Positions 33,737 to 45,849 of a stretch of DNA of 52,540 nucleotides are shown here, in pieces; the stretch's first letter is position 1; each line of letters opens with the position of its first letter. The position numbers were made by a program, and so were the translations under genes. The notes below the pieces were generated by a model. It made no database searches, had not been told where the DNA came from, and saw only the letters and a program-made list of their open reading frames with translations. Origin of the DNA: Phoronis australis (taxonomy: Eukaryota > Phoronida > Phoronidae); NCBI GenBank assembly GCA_002633005.1, contig NMRA01000644.1, positions 173,597-226,136 of the forward strand, given 5' to 3'.

Positions 33737-33973
33737 ATGGTCTGTTCTGGTCACAGTGTAGCGCGTAAGTACGCTCGTAATCACGAACAATATTTCGCTC
33801 GTGTTTTACGACCAAAATCGTTCGCCCATAATTACGCTCGTGATCACGAACAAGACTTCGCTCGTGTTTTGCGACTGAAATTGTTCGTCCATAATTACGC
33901 TCGTGATAACGATCAAGACTTCGTGTGTTGTTTTGTAGTTCACGTGAGCTCTAAAGAAGTTTTACGCTCGTAA
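33737..33973 (+). repeat. About 66-bp tandem repeat keeping an open frame
   Basis: Roughly three copies of a unit containing TACGCTCGTGATCACGAACA, AGACTTCGCTCGTGTTTT and CGACCAAAATCGTTCGCCCA. Unit length is a multiple of three, so the + frame from 33,737 shows YAR.HEQ.FARVLRPK.F.HN three times. Each unit has a palindrome TCGTGATCACGA. A satellite origin is more likely than a gene; the frame is open for 78 codons and starts with ATG. Confidence 0.75.
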
Positions 33974-36900
33974 TTCTAGCAAGTACTCATTTTACCCCGT
34001 AGGCCTTGTTGAAAAAGTCGAGTGCGATACCGCCATGTAATATTCTTTTTCCTATTCACCTGCCATACTACTTCAAGATTGACTTCTGATATCGAAAAAT
34101 CAAAATGTATGCCAACTCGACGTCGACCTTCGGTCTCGGTCGACACGCGGAACAATGTCTCGTGCTAAATTACTTCATGTACGCCACTCTTAGTACGTTT
34201 TGTGCATATATTTAAGTCAGAGTCCAGGAGACCACCAGCCGCAAAATAAATAAGCAGTTGATATTGTAGTTTAAACTCAAAAACAGGAAATCAAAGAGCA
34301 CTGCAGTCCTCAAATCAATGTAAGCGCATTGTTCATTCAATCGATTTTGGTTTAAGATCTACATGTTATTGTTACTACGAAAATCAAATGATTGAGGGAC
34401 GATTTATGACAATGAGAAGCTAATTTTGTAAAGAAATTACAATGCTTCGGTGAACTTAGCTGCTGGCTGACATTGGGAAAATTCGATCTATCATCAGATC
34501 CCCAAATATTAAAGTATTTATCTCACAATTCAAATGCCAATAGATTGTCCACTGACTTAGGAATCAGATTAGTGGTTTAAATTCACAAATAGTAGGTCGA
34601 AAAGAAGTTTTTAAAATTCTTTAAGTAAGTAAATTTAAACCCAATGCTCATTAACTTGATATTGTTAGTGTCCAGCACAATGAATTTTTGTTCTCTAAAA
34701 TTAAAGCGTATGCTTGCATTTCCCGTGCATACTGCACAGATGGAGCAGGTGATGACTGAGGCACCCACAGTTAAAATAAGGTGCATTCACGCATTAGGCC
34801 CAAGCAGAATCTTTTTGATCTCGGGAACTCAATTTGAACTCCAGGCTTTGAAGTGTGTATATTTTTCGGACGCAATCAGTATCAGAAACCAGAAACTGGA
34901 CAACCGGACATGTTTCGATAAGGGATTTGAAACAGCCCCAAAGGCAGTATACCAGGGATCTCACTTTAAAAAAATTCTCCAACGAATGACCATAATAATA
35001 TTAAACTTTCATTGAAACTGGATCATGATAAAACAAGTCTTGAACTCAGAGCCAGCCCAGAGGAATAGGTTCTAAGTACGAGCTAAGATGTCCGTCTGAA
35101 GAGAATCATAGCTGAGCTGACAAGCGACTAACTTGAGTTCATCGAATTTTGGCACTTTCACACTATTAGATCATAGCTACGGTTATTTGAGGCAGCTCCC
35201 AACTACCAGTGAGTGCGCTGGCTCTCAGTCCATTCTTTAGCACTTTGTAAAACCTTGTTGGTTCACAGGTACTCAAATCCTGATGGCTGCATCCTGAGGA
35301 TTGCACCCCCACCTATGGCGGGTGTGGGGGTTCGGTTCGAACATGGCGACATCCGGAGAATGGAGGAGGGGCAGTTGGAGGGCGGAGGTGGCGGTGATAG
35401 GAAAAGAGGTAGTTTGGCGAAGTCGAATTGGTTTGTGACCTCCCAATAATTAATGCCTCCTACGGGCCTGCTTTGTTACAAGTAATCAAAGTTTGAAAAT
35501 AGTCTACATGCCCATTAATGTTAAAAAAATTATTGATATCGTCTATCAAACAATTTATACCAACATAGTACTCCTATGCAATTTACTGTCATTAAAAATC
35601 TTCACAACTACGCCGTTTTTCGACTGAAATTGCATGAGAGCTGAACTATTAGAAAGCCCTTGCCAGTAGCCAAATTTAATAAGTTAATTCATAAGCAATT
35701 ATCATTTCGCGTACCTGTCTGGTTTAACAATATGTTTTATTCTAAAAACAAGATTGCTATCGAAATGCAAAAGGTAACAGCGTGGGTAAGCTAAAAAGGA
35801 AATGAGTCAGAGAAGTTAAAGTGGAACTTGCACGCTAATGTCTTTTTCTCTGAGTGCTTGGTCAAACTAGTTAGGAACACAACATATAGCGACGATGTGA
35901 GTATGAAGTAAGCTGAAAAAATGATAAATGTTTTTAAGAACGAGATTTGTCGAAAATGATCCGCCTTAAATCACTCAATCGTGTTCAGTAAGTATCGTGG
36001 CGTGGTGTTGGGAAAAAACACTGCATGATGAAGGCTATTTCTTCCCAAGGTACGTCATAAGATCAAGCCACCTGTTTGCAGTTTTTTTTTTGTTTTCACA
36101 TATACAAGTTGCTAATGAATACATCTGCACTTTGTTTAGAGTAGATGATGCTTAAATAACATCGTCGATTATTTGCTGCTATATATTAGCATAGTTAGGT
36201 GCAGTTAAATATATCTTTACGCCACTAGGGAAATTAATTCAATGATTCAAAAGAGTTCTACCATATAAAAGTAAACGTTTTAAAATATGGATTCCCCGCA
36301 GTTGCAGTGAAGAATTTAGTCTGATATTCATCCAACTTTACACATCTTTATATATTAATTGGACCTTTGGTTCTTTTCGATACTGTTCTTCAGTAAAACT
36401 TCAGGACGGAGTAACATATGACAAAATGCGATAAACTAATTACTATTTATCCGGAATTTGCAGATAAAGGCATTATAGTGGGTAAAAAATTAGCAAACAT
36501 CTGTTTTGCAGTTTTGAAACGTACTTTTGATACTAGATCAGTACATAGCTTACAATCGAGGACTTTTATGTAAACAAGAGACAATGGAACACATCATTAC
36601 GATTGTTAATGTATGTTACTACAGAAAGTAGACTTTCGAAAATAACGATATTCACAGTCATAAGAGAGAGACAAATGAACACTTGTTCCATAGTTGTCAA
36701 CATTCGAGAATGAAAAAAGAGACAACTTAATTGAAAAGCGAGATTTCTGGATCTGGTTCTTTGCCAAAACGCAAATGTGAAGTGTTTGCCGCAATAGAGA
36801 AAAACATCCGGTCAGTTATTTTGTCGAATTGGTGATGTTATACATAAATGCGCTCGACGAAGATTTTTTTATTTTTGTAACTCAAATGTACAATTGCAAG

Positions 36901-38215
36901 TGCATTAAAAACTCATGAAACGACCCGTTTTTATTTTTAGTTGAACGGGGAAATGGTGTTATGTCGCGTGGGAAATTACAGTAGCATATGCTGATAAGTT
37001 ATTGCCGCTGTTGGTCAAAAAGAAACATTTTGTTGGTGAGAAGAGATGGCGAGAAAAAGTTCAAAAAGTGGGCAGGTCCTCCAAGAGCGGGACAATAGGC
37101 AAATACGATGTCCACGCAAAGTATTAGATTAGATTTTTTATTCTGTAAATTTTTCATTTTTTAAATTAACTCACAATTTAAAGGATACATTCCATGTTCT
37201 GAACTCTTTACTTGCCACTATAGGGTCATCTACTAGATAACAAATAATATATCCGATACATTAGGTACATCGATTTCCTATACTGGAAGCTTGATCCGCA
37301 GACGCAGGACCTTCTCTTTATTAAATTACAATATACCGGAACTGTCTTTTATGTTGGCCCAATGGTGTAGGCCAGTATAACATTTTGCACAGCCGATCGG
37401 TGTTTGGCCGGTATAAGATTACGATATCAGGCCAGGAAAGAGACGATACATTTATTACTATGAAACTGCTAAGATAAAATTCTTACAAAATGATGAATTA
37501 TATAAATAAAAACTAAGCAACTAATTGTTTTTTGTCCAACTGTATCTGGGCTGTTAGTGGACTGACAGCTTCACACAGTCTTTGCCCTCCCTCTCTGTCT
37601 CCAGGCTTTCGGAACCAGGTACCTGTCTATTTTACTATAAGGCTTGTATTAGCATTACTGTGTTCCTTCATCACCATCCCTGAAATAAAACAACGCCTGC
37701 TTAGTATGTTAGAGAACAGACTATGAGACTCCAGAATAGATTTTCGAGATGACCCATGCATAATCAAAATTACCTGAAGACACTTTACCATTCCAACACA
37801 AAACTTATTTCAAATGCATAATCTGTAAGATGTTTCATCCTTTGTTAACACAGCTAGTCGCAGGAAATCAGTGTTTTGTAATAAATATTTTCAGAAGCGA
37901 CTTTTTATTTATTCCATTTCTTCTGGAAATCTCTATTTCGTTACCATTTCAAGATTCCTAAAAATACTTCAGAGTCTGTTACAAAATTTCTCGTGAGCAT
38001 CAGTTGATGGTTTTGCTTCGTGTTTACACACAATTCACATTGATAAGGGCAAAAGTGGCAACGGCCAGTAGAGCGCGCGCGCTCACCGGGCGACGACAGA
38101 GACAAGGAAGACCATAGACCGTGGGAAAAATATGATTTGATGTGTTGAACGCAACTGGTGTGATAAGACCTACATATACATGTACATGAGACAGACCCTG
38201 TTGGTTAAAACAATC
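33974..38215. other. Unassigned interval, no supported gene
   Basis: Contains a GTCGACCTTCGGTCTCGGTC hairpin at about 34,123 and G-rich DNA at 35,300-35,420. The ORF at 34,644-35,015 (123 codons) has no motif and AT-rich codon use. ORFs near 36,606 and 37,532 are likewise unsupported. Confidence 0.45.
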
Positions 38216-38218
38216 TTA

Positions 38219-38606
38219 AGCAGGCCATGATTCCCATCTTGAATACTTCAGCTCAGACCCAGTGCCGGAAGATTTATTTCATATTATGAAAAAAATGGAA
38301 CGTGAGCGTTCAGTGGCTGGCAAGAGGCCTGCTTATCAGTCAATTACTGGGGCAACTGGCTCTTGGTACTTTATGGCACGTCGCGGTCACCGTCGTCGCC
38401 AGATGCACTGCGCTACTTGTCAAATAACACAGACTATCTCACAAAAGCCCATGAACGAACACGTCATGACAAAACTTTGTGAATATTTACCCCTGGATTG
38501 GGTTCGTCGTAAATCATATCGTTGTGTATTGGGATGGCTTGAGATGAGTAGGGCGGGACGTTCAGTTTACATTGTATCTCTCGTCTACACGTGGGTGAAT
38601 CTCTGA
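38219..38606 (+). CDS. Unrecognised ORF, possible 3'-terminal exon
   Basis: The frame is open from after TAA at about 38,217 to TGA at 38,606. TTAAGCAG|GC at about 38,222 could be an acceptor, giving HDSHLEYFSSDPVPEDLFHI at the start. Further on come a strongly basic patch (ARRGHRRRQMHCATCQ) and PLDWVRRKSYRCVLGW. GC content and CG use are higher than in the flanks, which hints at real coding history. Only CxxC (CATC) suggests a metal site. No family is recognised. It could be a degenerate transposon ORF. Confidence 0.3.
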
Positions 38607-39123
38607 AAGAAAATCAGAACATTCATGAGCTCATCTTTTTTACGTTTACTAGACTGCAACCACCATTCATATTACAATAAAGAGATAACAACTGTCGTAG
38701 TTCTGATTGTACTCCAGCAAAGATAAGAAAAATACCATTCACGCCACATACAAACCTTACGTTATTAAAGGAAATGTCTAGACTTTTACCTAAAGAATGA
38801 ATCTACAAGAGACCATCTATTTTCAAATGCAATGAATTTATAGCTTTTATCAATAAAATTAATTTTTCAACCTTAAAATCTAGAATTTCTATTTTTAGTC
38901 AACATAAACTGGGGGGTAAATTATTTAGTCTAATTTATATATGTGAAATTATGAGATTAATGATATCTGGTGGGGAAAATTGTCAAAAAAATATCTAAAA
39001 GAGTTGAGTTAGGCATTACAGGTGTTTATTCAAAAAAATCGAACGAATATCAAAAGGATTTAACATATTTGGCACAACATCAAAAAAGGAATGAGTACGT
39101 TATAAAGGCTGAGAGTTAAGCGC

Positions 39124-39204
39124 AGTGGCTGTAAATCACATGTAAGTTTTTGTGACAGAAAATAGATTTATAACCAAAAAATAACATGTGATTTACAGCC
39201 AGAG
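39124..39204. repeat. Hairpin with 20-base arms
   Basis: AGTGGCTGTAAATCACATGT is mirrored by ACATGTGATTTACAGCCAGA around a loop of about 40 AT-rich bases. Region 38,607-39,597 has no other feature. Confidence 0.85.
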
Positions 39205-39597
39205 TGCTTTCCAGGCCTTCAGTTCTCCGACGATACCAGGTACTGATCGTCGTAGTCGGTTAGCCTTCTTGCATCGGAAATCTAAATGTGTCACCTACAC
39301 GACTGTGCAGATAGTCCAGTGCAGAGGAATAAGAGGCGACACCAATGGCCCAGTTACTTGCTCTGAAAAAGACGTCCTGTAAATAAATCACCTTTCATGC
39401 ATGGCCTTATCAATAGGTTGTTACTTTTGTGCTTCACTGCGTCGGTCGGATAAGGGTAGACTAGCACCATATAGCAGGGACTAGACGAGTCCAAGCCGTC
39501 CATTGTTTTTCATCACTGGATATATAAGATGTCGAGTAACTAATCAACGAAAGCTGTCCCGCAAAGATTACTCCCCTCATTCCAATAATCCTCTATC

Positions 39598-40193
39598 ACT
39601 TTTAATTCCACATTGATGTTCGCTGGGTAACGGCCACTCGTTTAAAATACCGTTACCTGCTTATACACGTTGCTAGTACGTGTTTTAACGCACGAACCAC
39701 TTCTCATAGAATAATATGACCACTTTTAAAATCATAAAGTGTCGGAATAAATAAAAAATACGTCTTTGATGGAACGCGGGTTTATGGTAGCTATAAGTAA
39801 CGTTAACGCTTAACTTTAATTTAGTAGGTGTACTGTACCATGATTGTATATGCTAACATGTAGAGCCTAGTCTCCATCAATAAAGAGTTGTGGACTCTTT
39901 CTAACCCCAGAAATTGCCCCTTCCGTTGGCCAGGGGATACTTTGAGACCAATTTCATAACGGAAAGTCGTTATGACTCTTCTCGTGCCCTAGTCTCGTTC
40001 CAGCCTACAGCTCTGAGTCGGTTTCGCACAGCCAAAATTACAGGCAAATTCCTGACTATTTGATCGTCTTCTTTACTTGGAAAGTCACTTCAATGCTGCA
40101 TTACAACACTTACTAGCAACGTGTTTAAGCAGGCAACAGCATTTTAAACGTGTGGCCGTTACCCAGCGAACATCAATGTGAAATTAAAGGTGG
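39598..40193. mobile_element. About 600-bp MITE with long terminal inverted repeats
   Basis: The left end CACTTTTAATTCCACATTGA, then TGTTCGCTGGGTAACGGCCA, CTCGTTTAAAATACCGTTAC and CTGCTTATACACGTTGCTAG, is mirrored by the right end (complement CACCTTTAATTTCACATTGA, TGTTCGCTGGGTAACGGCCA, CACGTTTAAAATGCTGTTGC). The arms are about 85 bases at over 85% identity. The interior is non-coding with a CG-poor centre. The target duplication is not clear. Confidence 0.88.
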
Positions 40194-42057
40194 TCAGTCG
40201 TGTAAGTGACTCTACTGAGCATTGCGGGATCTCAGAAAAACTGAGTTTGTAAAAATGAAGAATTTGTGGGTATGACATAACTCCAACATTTTTCCCAACC
40301 TAATGGCTATGTTTCACAAAAATAAAACGAAAACAAAATAATAATTTTGGCATTGAAATGCTGTTCAAAATCTTAAAATAGCAGAACTGTTGCTTTCGTG
40401 AGTACTTTCAGCAGTGCTACTACTACCATCCGACCACGCTACAGCCGACCAACATTAGTAGACAAGGTACTTGTCGGAAGTAATACCAGATAATTTGGCC
40501 AGGTGGCGCTAGTGAATATTGACGTAACGTTGTGCGAAAGAGCACAGTTTTTGTCCATTGAAAGTATATGGAGTTGACGCGGGTCCATGTCCAATAGTCT
40601 ATGGTTTCATGAAATCACTTAAGATTTGTGAAAGGATATTGGTCTTTCGCTCCAGGATTTCGAAAAATAGTTAAAACTAACCTGAAAAAAATTCCATGAG
40701 AATATACACGTCGCTGTTAATTAATAAGTATTTCTTTTTAAATTGATTTTCGACTATGGTGCGCTCTTAGGGTACTTGACTAAAACTTTATATAGCAATC
40801 GTGAAATGGGGGCATCAGAACGAGTGTCTGTCTGTTAGTCTTTTTATGAGACACACCCATGAATGACTGATTACTTCAAGGTGATGATGTTGCCGCTTGA
40901 AAAGCCAATAACTGGAAACTTGGTCGAGCTGGCCAATCGCAAGTTCAATTGTTAATTATGCAAAATTTTACGTTACTGAGAGTTACCTGATGAAATCGTC
41001 ACTGTAATAAAGTTTACATGATTCTGTTTTGTAGACAAATTACTGGTGGTAAATCCCGGAGGTGAATTGCAGTTCAAAAAAGACCGTTGAAAAGCTGACC
41101 ATAGAAAAATTCGCATACAATATACACAGTGATTTATCCAATACAAGACCAGTTAGAGATAAGATAAATACGCAGCAAGATTCAGAAGCACATTCACCTA
41201 AAATATCTGATAGTTTAATGATGTCCGTGAAATATATAATAATTTGAATGCATTCTGAATGCAGTGCTAAGAGTGAGAAATAGTCGTATAACATAGGCAT
41301 ACGCGAGGCTTAGTATACTGTAGCTTACATTAAACCGAATACAGTATCAATAATGATAAGTGAATAAGATGGGCGACAAGAACACCCACTATAACCATAG
41401 CATTACAAATTTATACGCATGGTGGACAACACAAGGCCAAGTAATCAAAGGATTGACACGTTTAAAACATCGGATGCACTTGATAACAAATATTTGTTTT
41501 GGATTTATAATGAGTACAGCTGATTGTGCAATTTTTCAAAAAATCAAAATCTTTTAAATTATGATTACGCAGCTTTATTATTCAACTATCACTAAAACAA
41601 GTGAATTTAATTAGCACATTAATTAATATAAAATGAAACCAAATAACGTATTACTTTCCCTAATATCTCGTCTTAGTTTTATTTTCCGGATGGCCGAATC
41701 ATACAGACTGAAACACAGAAGTTGTAGGCAACACGTAACCCCTCGGCTGCAGGCTACTCCTGGAGCATTAGAGAATGATGAAACTGCCCACACAGAAAGA
41801 AGTTGTGTACCAGTTAGACGTGATTTGATTTTCACTTTTGAAGTTGTATTTTCTGGCAGTTGGTCTATTTGCATTATCATTTTTATACGAAGGCAGACAC
41901 ACGGTTACCGTTTCAGTGAAAGCGGCAAACTTGAATTTAGACTTTGAAAGTCAAAATTCTCTCATATATCCGGGGTCAGATATCAATTACACGTGTATAC
42001 ATGGTATCGTGGTGAGTTATATAAACATTACCCTCAAGTCACTAGAGTTTAAAGATA
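40194..42057. other. Unassigned interval with one weak exon candidate
   Basis: A + frame at 41,830-42,074 reads LYFLAVGLFALSFLYEG (signal-peptide-like) and then SLIYPGSDINYTC (Ig-domain-like), with possible donors at TACATG|GTATCG or ATCGTG|GTGAGT. There is no ATG and no partner exon, so it stays a weak candidate. Other ORFs near 41,040 and 41,633 are unsupported. Confidence 0.25.
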
Positions 42058-42150
42058 GATGGATAGATAGATAGGTAGGTAGGTAGGTAGGTATTTACTT
42101 GGATTAGTAGCTAAGTTATTAGGTACTTAGGTAGGTAGGTTGATAGATAG
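42058..42150 (+). repeat. GATA/GGTA microsatellite
   Basis: AGATAGATGGATAGATAGAT then five copies of AGGT, an interruption, and further GGTAGGTAGGTTGATAGATA. Simple tetranucleotide expansion. 42,151-42,728 holds nothing recognised. Confidence 0.9.
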
Positions 42151-42728
42151 AAAGTTTATTGAGCCAGTCATAATACAAATAGTCATGCATCTACACAAGT
42201 CGTTCCTACTTTCTAAGTGCAATCTTAAGTGACAAGAGTGGGACTTTAAGTAGTCGAAGGTAAACAACTAAACTAAGGTTTTACTAAGACTATATTTTTA
42301 ATAGGCTTTGATTATTTTAGAAATATCAAAGCAAAGCAAAGGAAATTTCAAAAGGCTAAGGAGCGCTTGGATGTAAGCCGCCTACATCTACACACGTAAA
42401 TCGTCAAAAAAACTAAGTATTCGTGTCAACAATATATCTCACTACATCAGTGAAACATTAGCCTGTGTTGAGTATCAACACAATGATTATATACCGGTGT
42501 AAATGTGTATGAACAGGGACAAATGTCTAGGGATTGCAATATAAACTGCAGATGCAATAATGGAAGGCACTAAAATAATGAGATTTATGGCACTCTGACA
42601 TAAATCCTATTATTTGGGCAAATACCATTATAGAGCCCTTCATGCTTCATATCCAACTGCTGGTTAGTTCCTAACAAGTCCATGGTTGCGCTGTTTGTTC
42701 TTGCTCTCCAGCTTCCTGTTGGCCCAGC

Positions 42729-42796
42729 CGCGAAAAGGCCACGCTTCTTTTCCCTGCTACACCCGGAAGAGCTGGGTTCTGTGCGGGCGCAGGGAG
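42729..42796 (-). repeat. 68-bp inverted repeat, left member
   Basis: CGCGAAAAGGCCACGCTTCT then TTTCCCTGCTACACCCGGAA and GAGCTGGG matches the complement of 48,655-48,722 at about 90%. On the CGCG side similarity stops sharply. On the other side it fades through AGGTCA/GTGACCTC motifs. These are ends of one or two DNA transposons. Confidence 0.85.
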
Positions 42797-43429
42797 CAGG
42801 TCAAGTAGGTGACCTCTGCTCGTGTCAGTCAGAGTAGGTGACCTCTAACCACGTAATCTTTGTTTACTTCCGCAAGTTGAGCAGTTCGTTTCACATTATT
42901 AGATCGTTTTGCAACCTAACTCAGGTGCGTTATCTGATGTATTTTCTGAAAATGTCAACATCACACAATATTTTATTATGTACATTAGACCTAATATTTG
43001 ATTACACTTTCATTCTTTTATTTATTTATTTGTACCGATATAATTTTAGGCCTATATACGTAAAATGGGGGTAGTCTGGCCCGTCATGTTGTTTTCCATG
43101 GACATACAGACAACACTTAAACGATCAATGATGAATATGAAACTGACATGGGAAGACTGATGAAACAAAATGAATAATAAACAAATTATAAATAGATGAT
43201 ACTAAAATTATGAGACAATTAACATGAATAAATAATGTCTTCATAAATGATTAAAAGTAGTTAATAAAAGTACATGAAATCATGTATATCATCATGTATA
43301 TAGATAAAAAATAGGTTGGTCTGAGGATATTTAAGGCACATTTGGTACACAGAACACTTCTGATTAAATGATTTTTTACCAGTTTCATTTCGGGTTTTTG
43401 AGCAAATTGAAATTGGATGGCTGTTAGAC

Positions 43430-43680
43430 CCTATGTCATCGTGTATTATCATTATTCCCATCTCCAAATTGAGGTTTTCAATATTAATATATCTCACACC
43501 AACTCCCAGAATAATGCGTGCAGCCATATTTTTAATAGCCTGACAGTTTTCATATCCATGTAAGATGCAGCGCCCCACACCGGGAGGCAGTAATCCAGGT
43601 GAGCTTGAATGACGATTGTGTTGAAAAGGGTTTTCAGTGTCAAAATAATACACCCACATAATTTGAACATTGAGGGTTGT
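43430..43680 (-). pseudogene. LINE reverse-transcriptase C-terminal fragment
   Basis: On the complement, LKTLFNTIVIQAHLDYCLPV and WGAASYMD lead, after a frame change, into KNMAARIILGVGVRYINIEN. This is the conserved end of non-LTR reverse transcriptases (long-range L.YC..VWG, then aaRii). A frameshift and the missing catalytic core make it dead. The 158-codon ORF at 43,261-43,737 crosses it partly out of frame. Confidence 0.6.
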
Positions 43681-43682
43681 GC

Positions 43683-43892
43683 ATGTCCGCAGAGGCAGAT
43701 CTATACAGGGGTGGTTCAACCCCCCGCCCCTCGACACACGATCAAAAGTAAAAATTGAAAAAATGTCGCCAGAAAAACAAAATCAGCTACTAAAAACTAC
43801 AAAGATCTTACATGGGAGGGGTTTGCTACGCGCCTCGGATTCGCTCGAATCCTATACCCCCTTACTGAAAACGTAGATTTGCCACTGGTGCA
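43683..43892. mobile_element. About 210-bp non-autonomous element
   Basis: Starts GCAGAGGCAGATCTATACAG and ends GTAGATTTGCCACTGGTGC, whose complement GCACCAGTGGCAAATCTAC pairs with the start. The interior has GGTTCAACCCCCCGCCCCTC and TATACCCCCTTACTGAAAAC. A short-TIR element is likely; 43,893-45,571 has no recognised gene. Confidence 0.5.
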
Positions 43893-45571
43893 ACTGACTT
43901 CTGGTTATCGTTTTTACCATGTCATCAACCGAATTCAATAGTTTTTCAGAGAACGTCTCGAGCAAATTAGGTCAAAGAAAGAGCGTTACACGGTCGTTGC
44001 CATTACCGATGATACCGAGAGGAAGAACAGTCATTTAAGTAGGCAAAATGCAACATTTTGGTAATTTTCAACGAGTGAGTATTTGCTATTCTGGCTATTT
44101 AGGCTTACCCCCATATAGCGACAGGACTGATAAAAGCTACAGTTACAGCTTCATTCACTTCTTGGTGAGAAAAAAATTCATGAGCGAGAATGTTAATTTT
44201 TGAATAAGCGTGGGTTTCACTTTGTGAGATTCTCTCATGCATATACATACACATCACGTGATTATAGGGTGTGTGTTGCATATGCTAGTACCAGTTCCCA
44301 TACTCTTACCAATTAGTGCATTTGGTCAATCGAGCTGGGTTGCTCTGCATTGTGTTGGTCTTACCATCTACACCACAGCTTGCCTTCCACAAGTTCTTTG
44401 ATAGATGTAACTTAAACACTCTTAACGTTCCAGTTTCAATCATTCATTGAGAACTGCATATTTATTAATTCATAACACATGTATGAATATATATATGTGC
44501 GAGTATGAAGTGCTACGATCACCAGTATTGGAAATGTCAGTATTACACACATTCAATCATCAACCCTAACATGCATGCACCTGTACATGTACATGTACAT
44601 AGAAATATGCGTGCAACAGCTCGTGAACTCCAAGATCTAGGATATGTTGTAAGAAGGGACTAACCACAACTTTCGAAGAAAACTTTCACTTGATACTTAA
44701 ATGAAGTACCAAAAGTTTTTCTATTGTTCCCTCAGGGGTGCCCCCATACCTGCCTGTGAAAGCTCAGATAGGATACTCCTATGTAATCCATTTATTTGCC
44801 AAGCAGTCTGCACACAGTGATACCAACGGAAGGACCACATAAAACGCCCCCTCCTCCTTTCCCCAGGCTTGGGACTGGCAAGATGCAACACATGACAGTA
44901 TGATGCAACTTGGCAGAGTTAGGCATTGTGGTTTCAACTGGACAAGCTAAACAGAACTGGCACAGTGGATTTTTGGAAATAATTATCAGAAAAATAACAC
45001 TTTAAACTGCATTTCCTAAATTATACATTGTCAAACAAGAGCAACACAGGAGGTTGAAATGTGCTCATGAATGCATCGCTAATGGTGTGCTTCTGGGGTG
45101 TATATTTGTATCATAAAAATGGCCACTAGACGGCACAAAATACATCTTCTTATGAGGAAGTTTATTTTTTTTAATTTTTGTGGTACATGTGTCCATACAC
45201 TAGACAACAGATTCGAAACTCCACTCTAGGCATAGCACACTCAGCTTACCGTTAGTGTATTCTGACGGGAAATTTTTGCATCTATTTTACTGTCCACATC
45301 TTTTCTGATATTTTGAAGGGGGTAGGTCAATTTGGGGTACTCCTGGGCCCAGGGTTTTTAGGAGGATGAAAAATTTTTTGTCTCCAAATTCAAAAATATT
45401 TTTTCGGATCGAGGTAGAATGCTGAGAAACTAAAGCCCACCAAGTTTGAGTAGGATTGGATAGTTAATAAGGTCACACGGCAAGATCAAAGTTTGAAAAC
45501 ATTATTTTTAGGCCTTTTCACGCCTAAAAAATTTTTGACCCCGATTTCAAAACTTCTTTCATTGTTGGATN

Positions 45572-45647
45572 GAAAATATGTCTAGGATAACCAACCAACC
45601 ATATTTTAGCTCAAAATGACATGGAAAAAGGTTGCCTTCGCCTTTAA
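45572..45647 (+). repeat. Interspersed repeat, copy 2 (partner at 103)
   Basis: Same 75-base sequence as 103-177. An N at 45,571 sits exactly at the left edge of the similarity, so the sequence join here may be an assembly product rather than biology. Confidence 0.85.
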
Positions 45648-45849
45648 CTTCAGGTCTAGCAGGGTTTACCTTAAATGTGTCCTTATCTTTATCCTCCGGA
45701 TTCCTCTTAATATTTCCGTAACTTAAGTTTACACTTAAGGTTAGTTTCAAGATTTTCCTTATTGTTAACTTAATAGATGTTTTGTATGCACTTGAAATAA
45801 TACTATGTTCCCCTACTTGCATTTTTTTGCAAATTTCAAAACTTTAACT

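Noticed and set aside
34644-35015. 123-codon + ORF
   Set aside because: Composition follows the AT-rich background and no domain or homologous pattern was recognised.
43261-43737. 158-codon minus ORF as an intact gene
   Set aside because: Only part of it is in frame with LINE RT sequence; the rest is frame-shifted relative to the conserved blocks.
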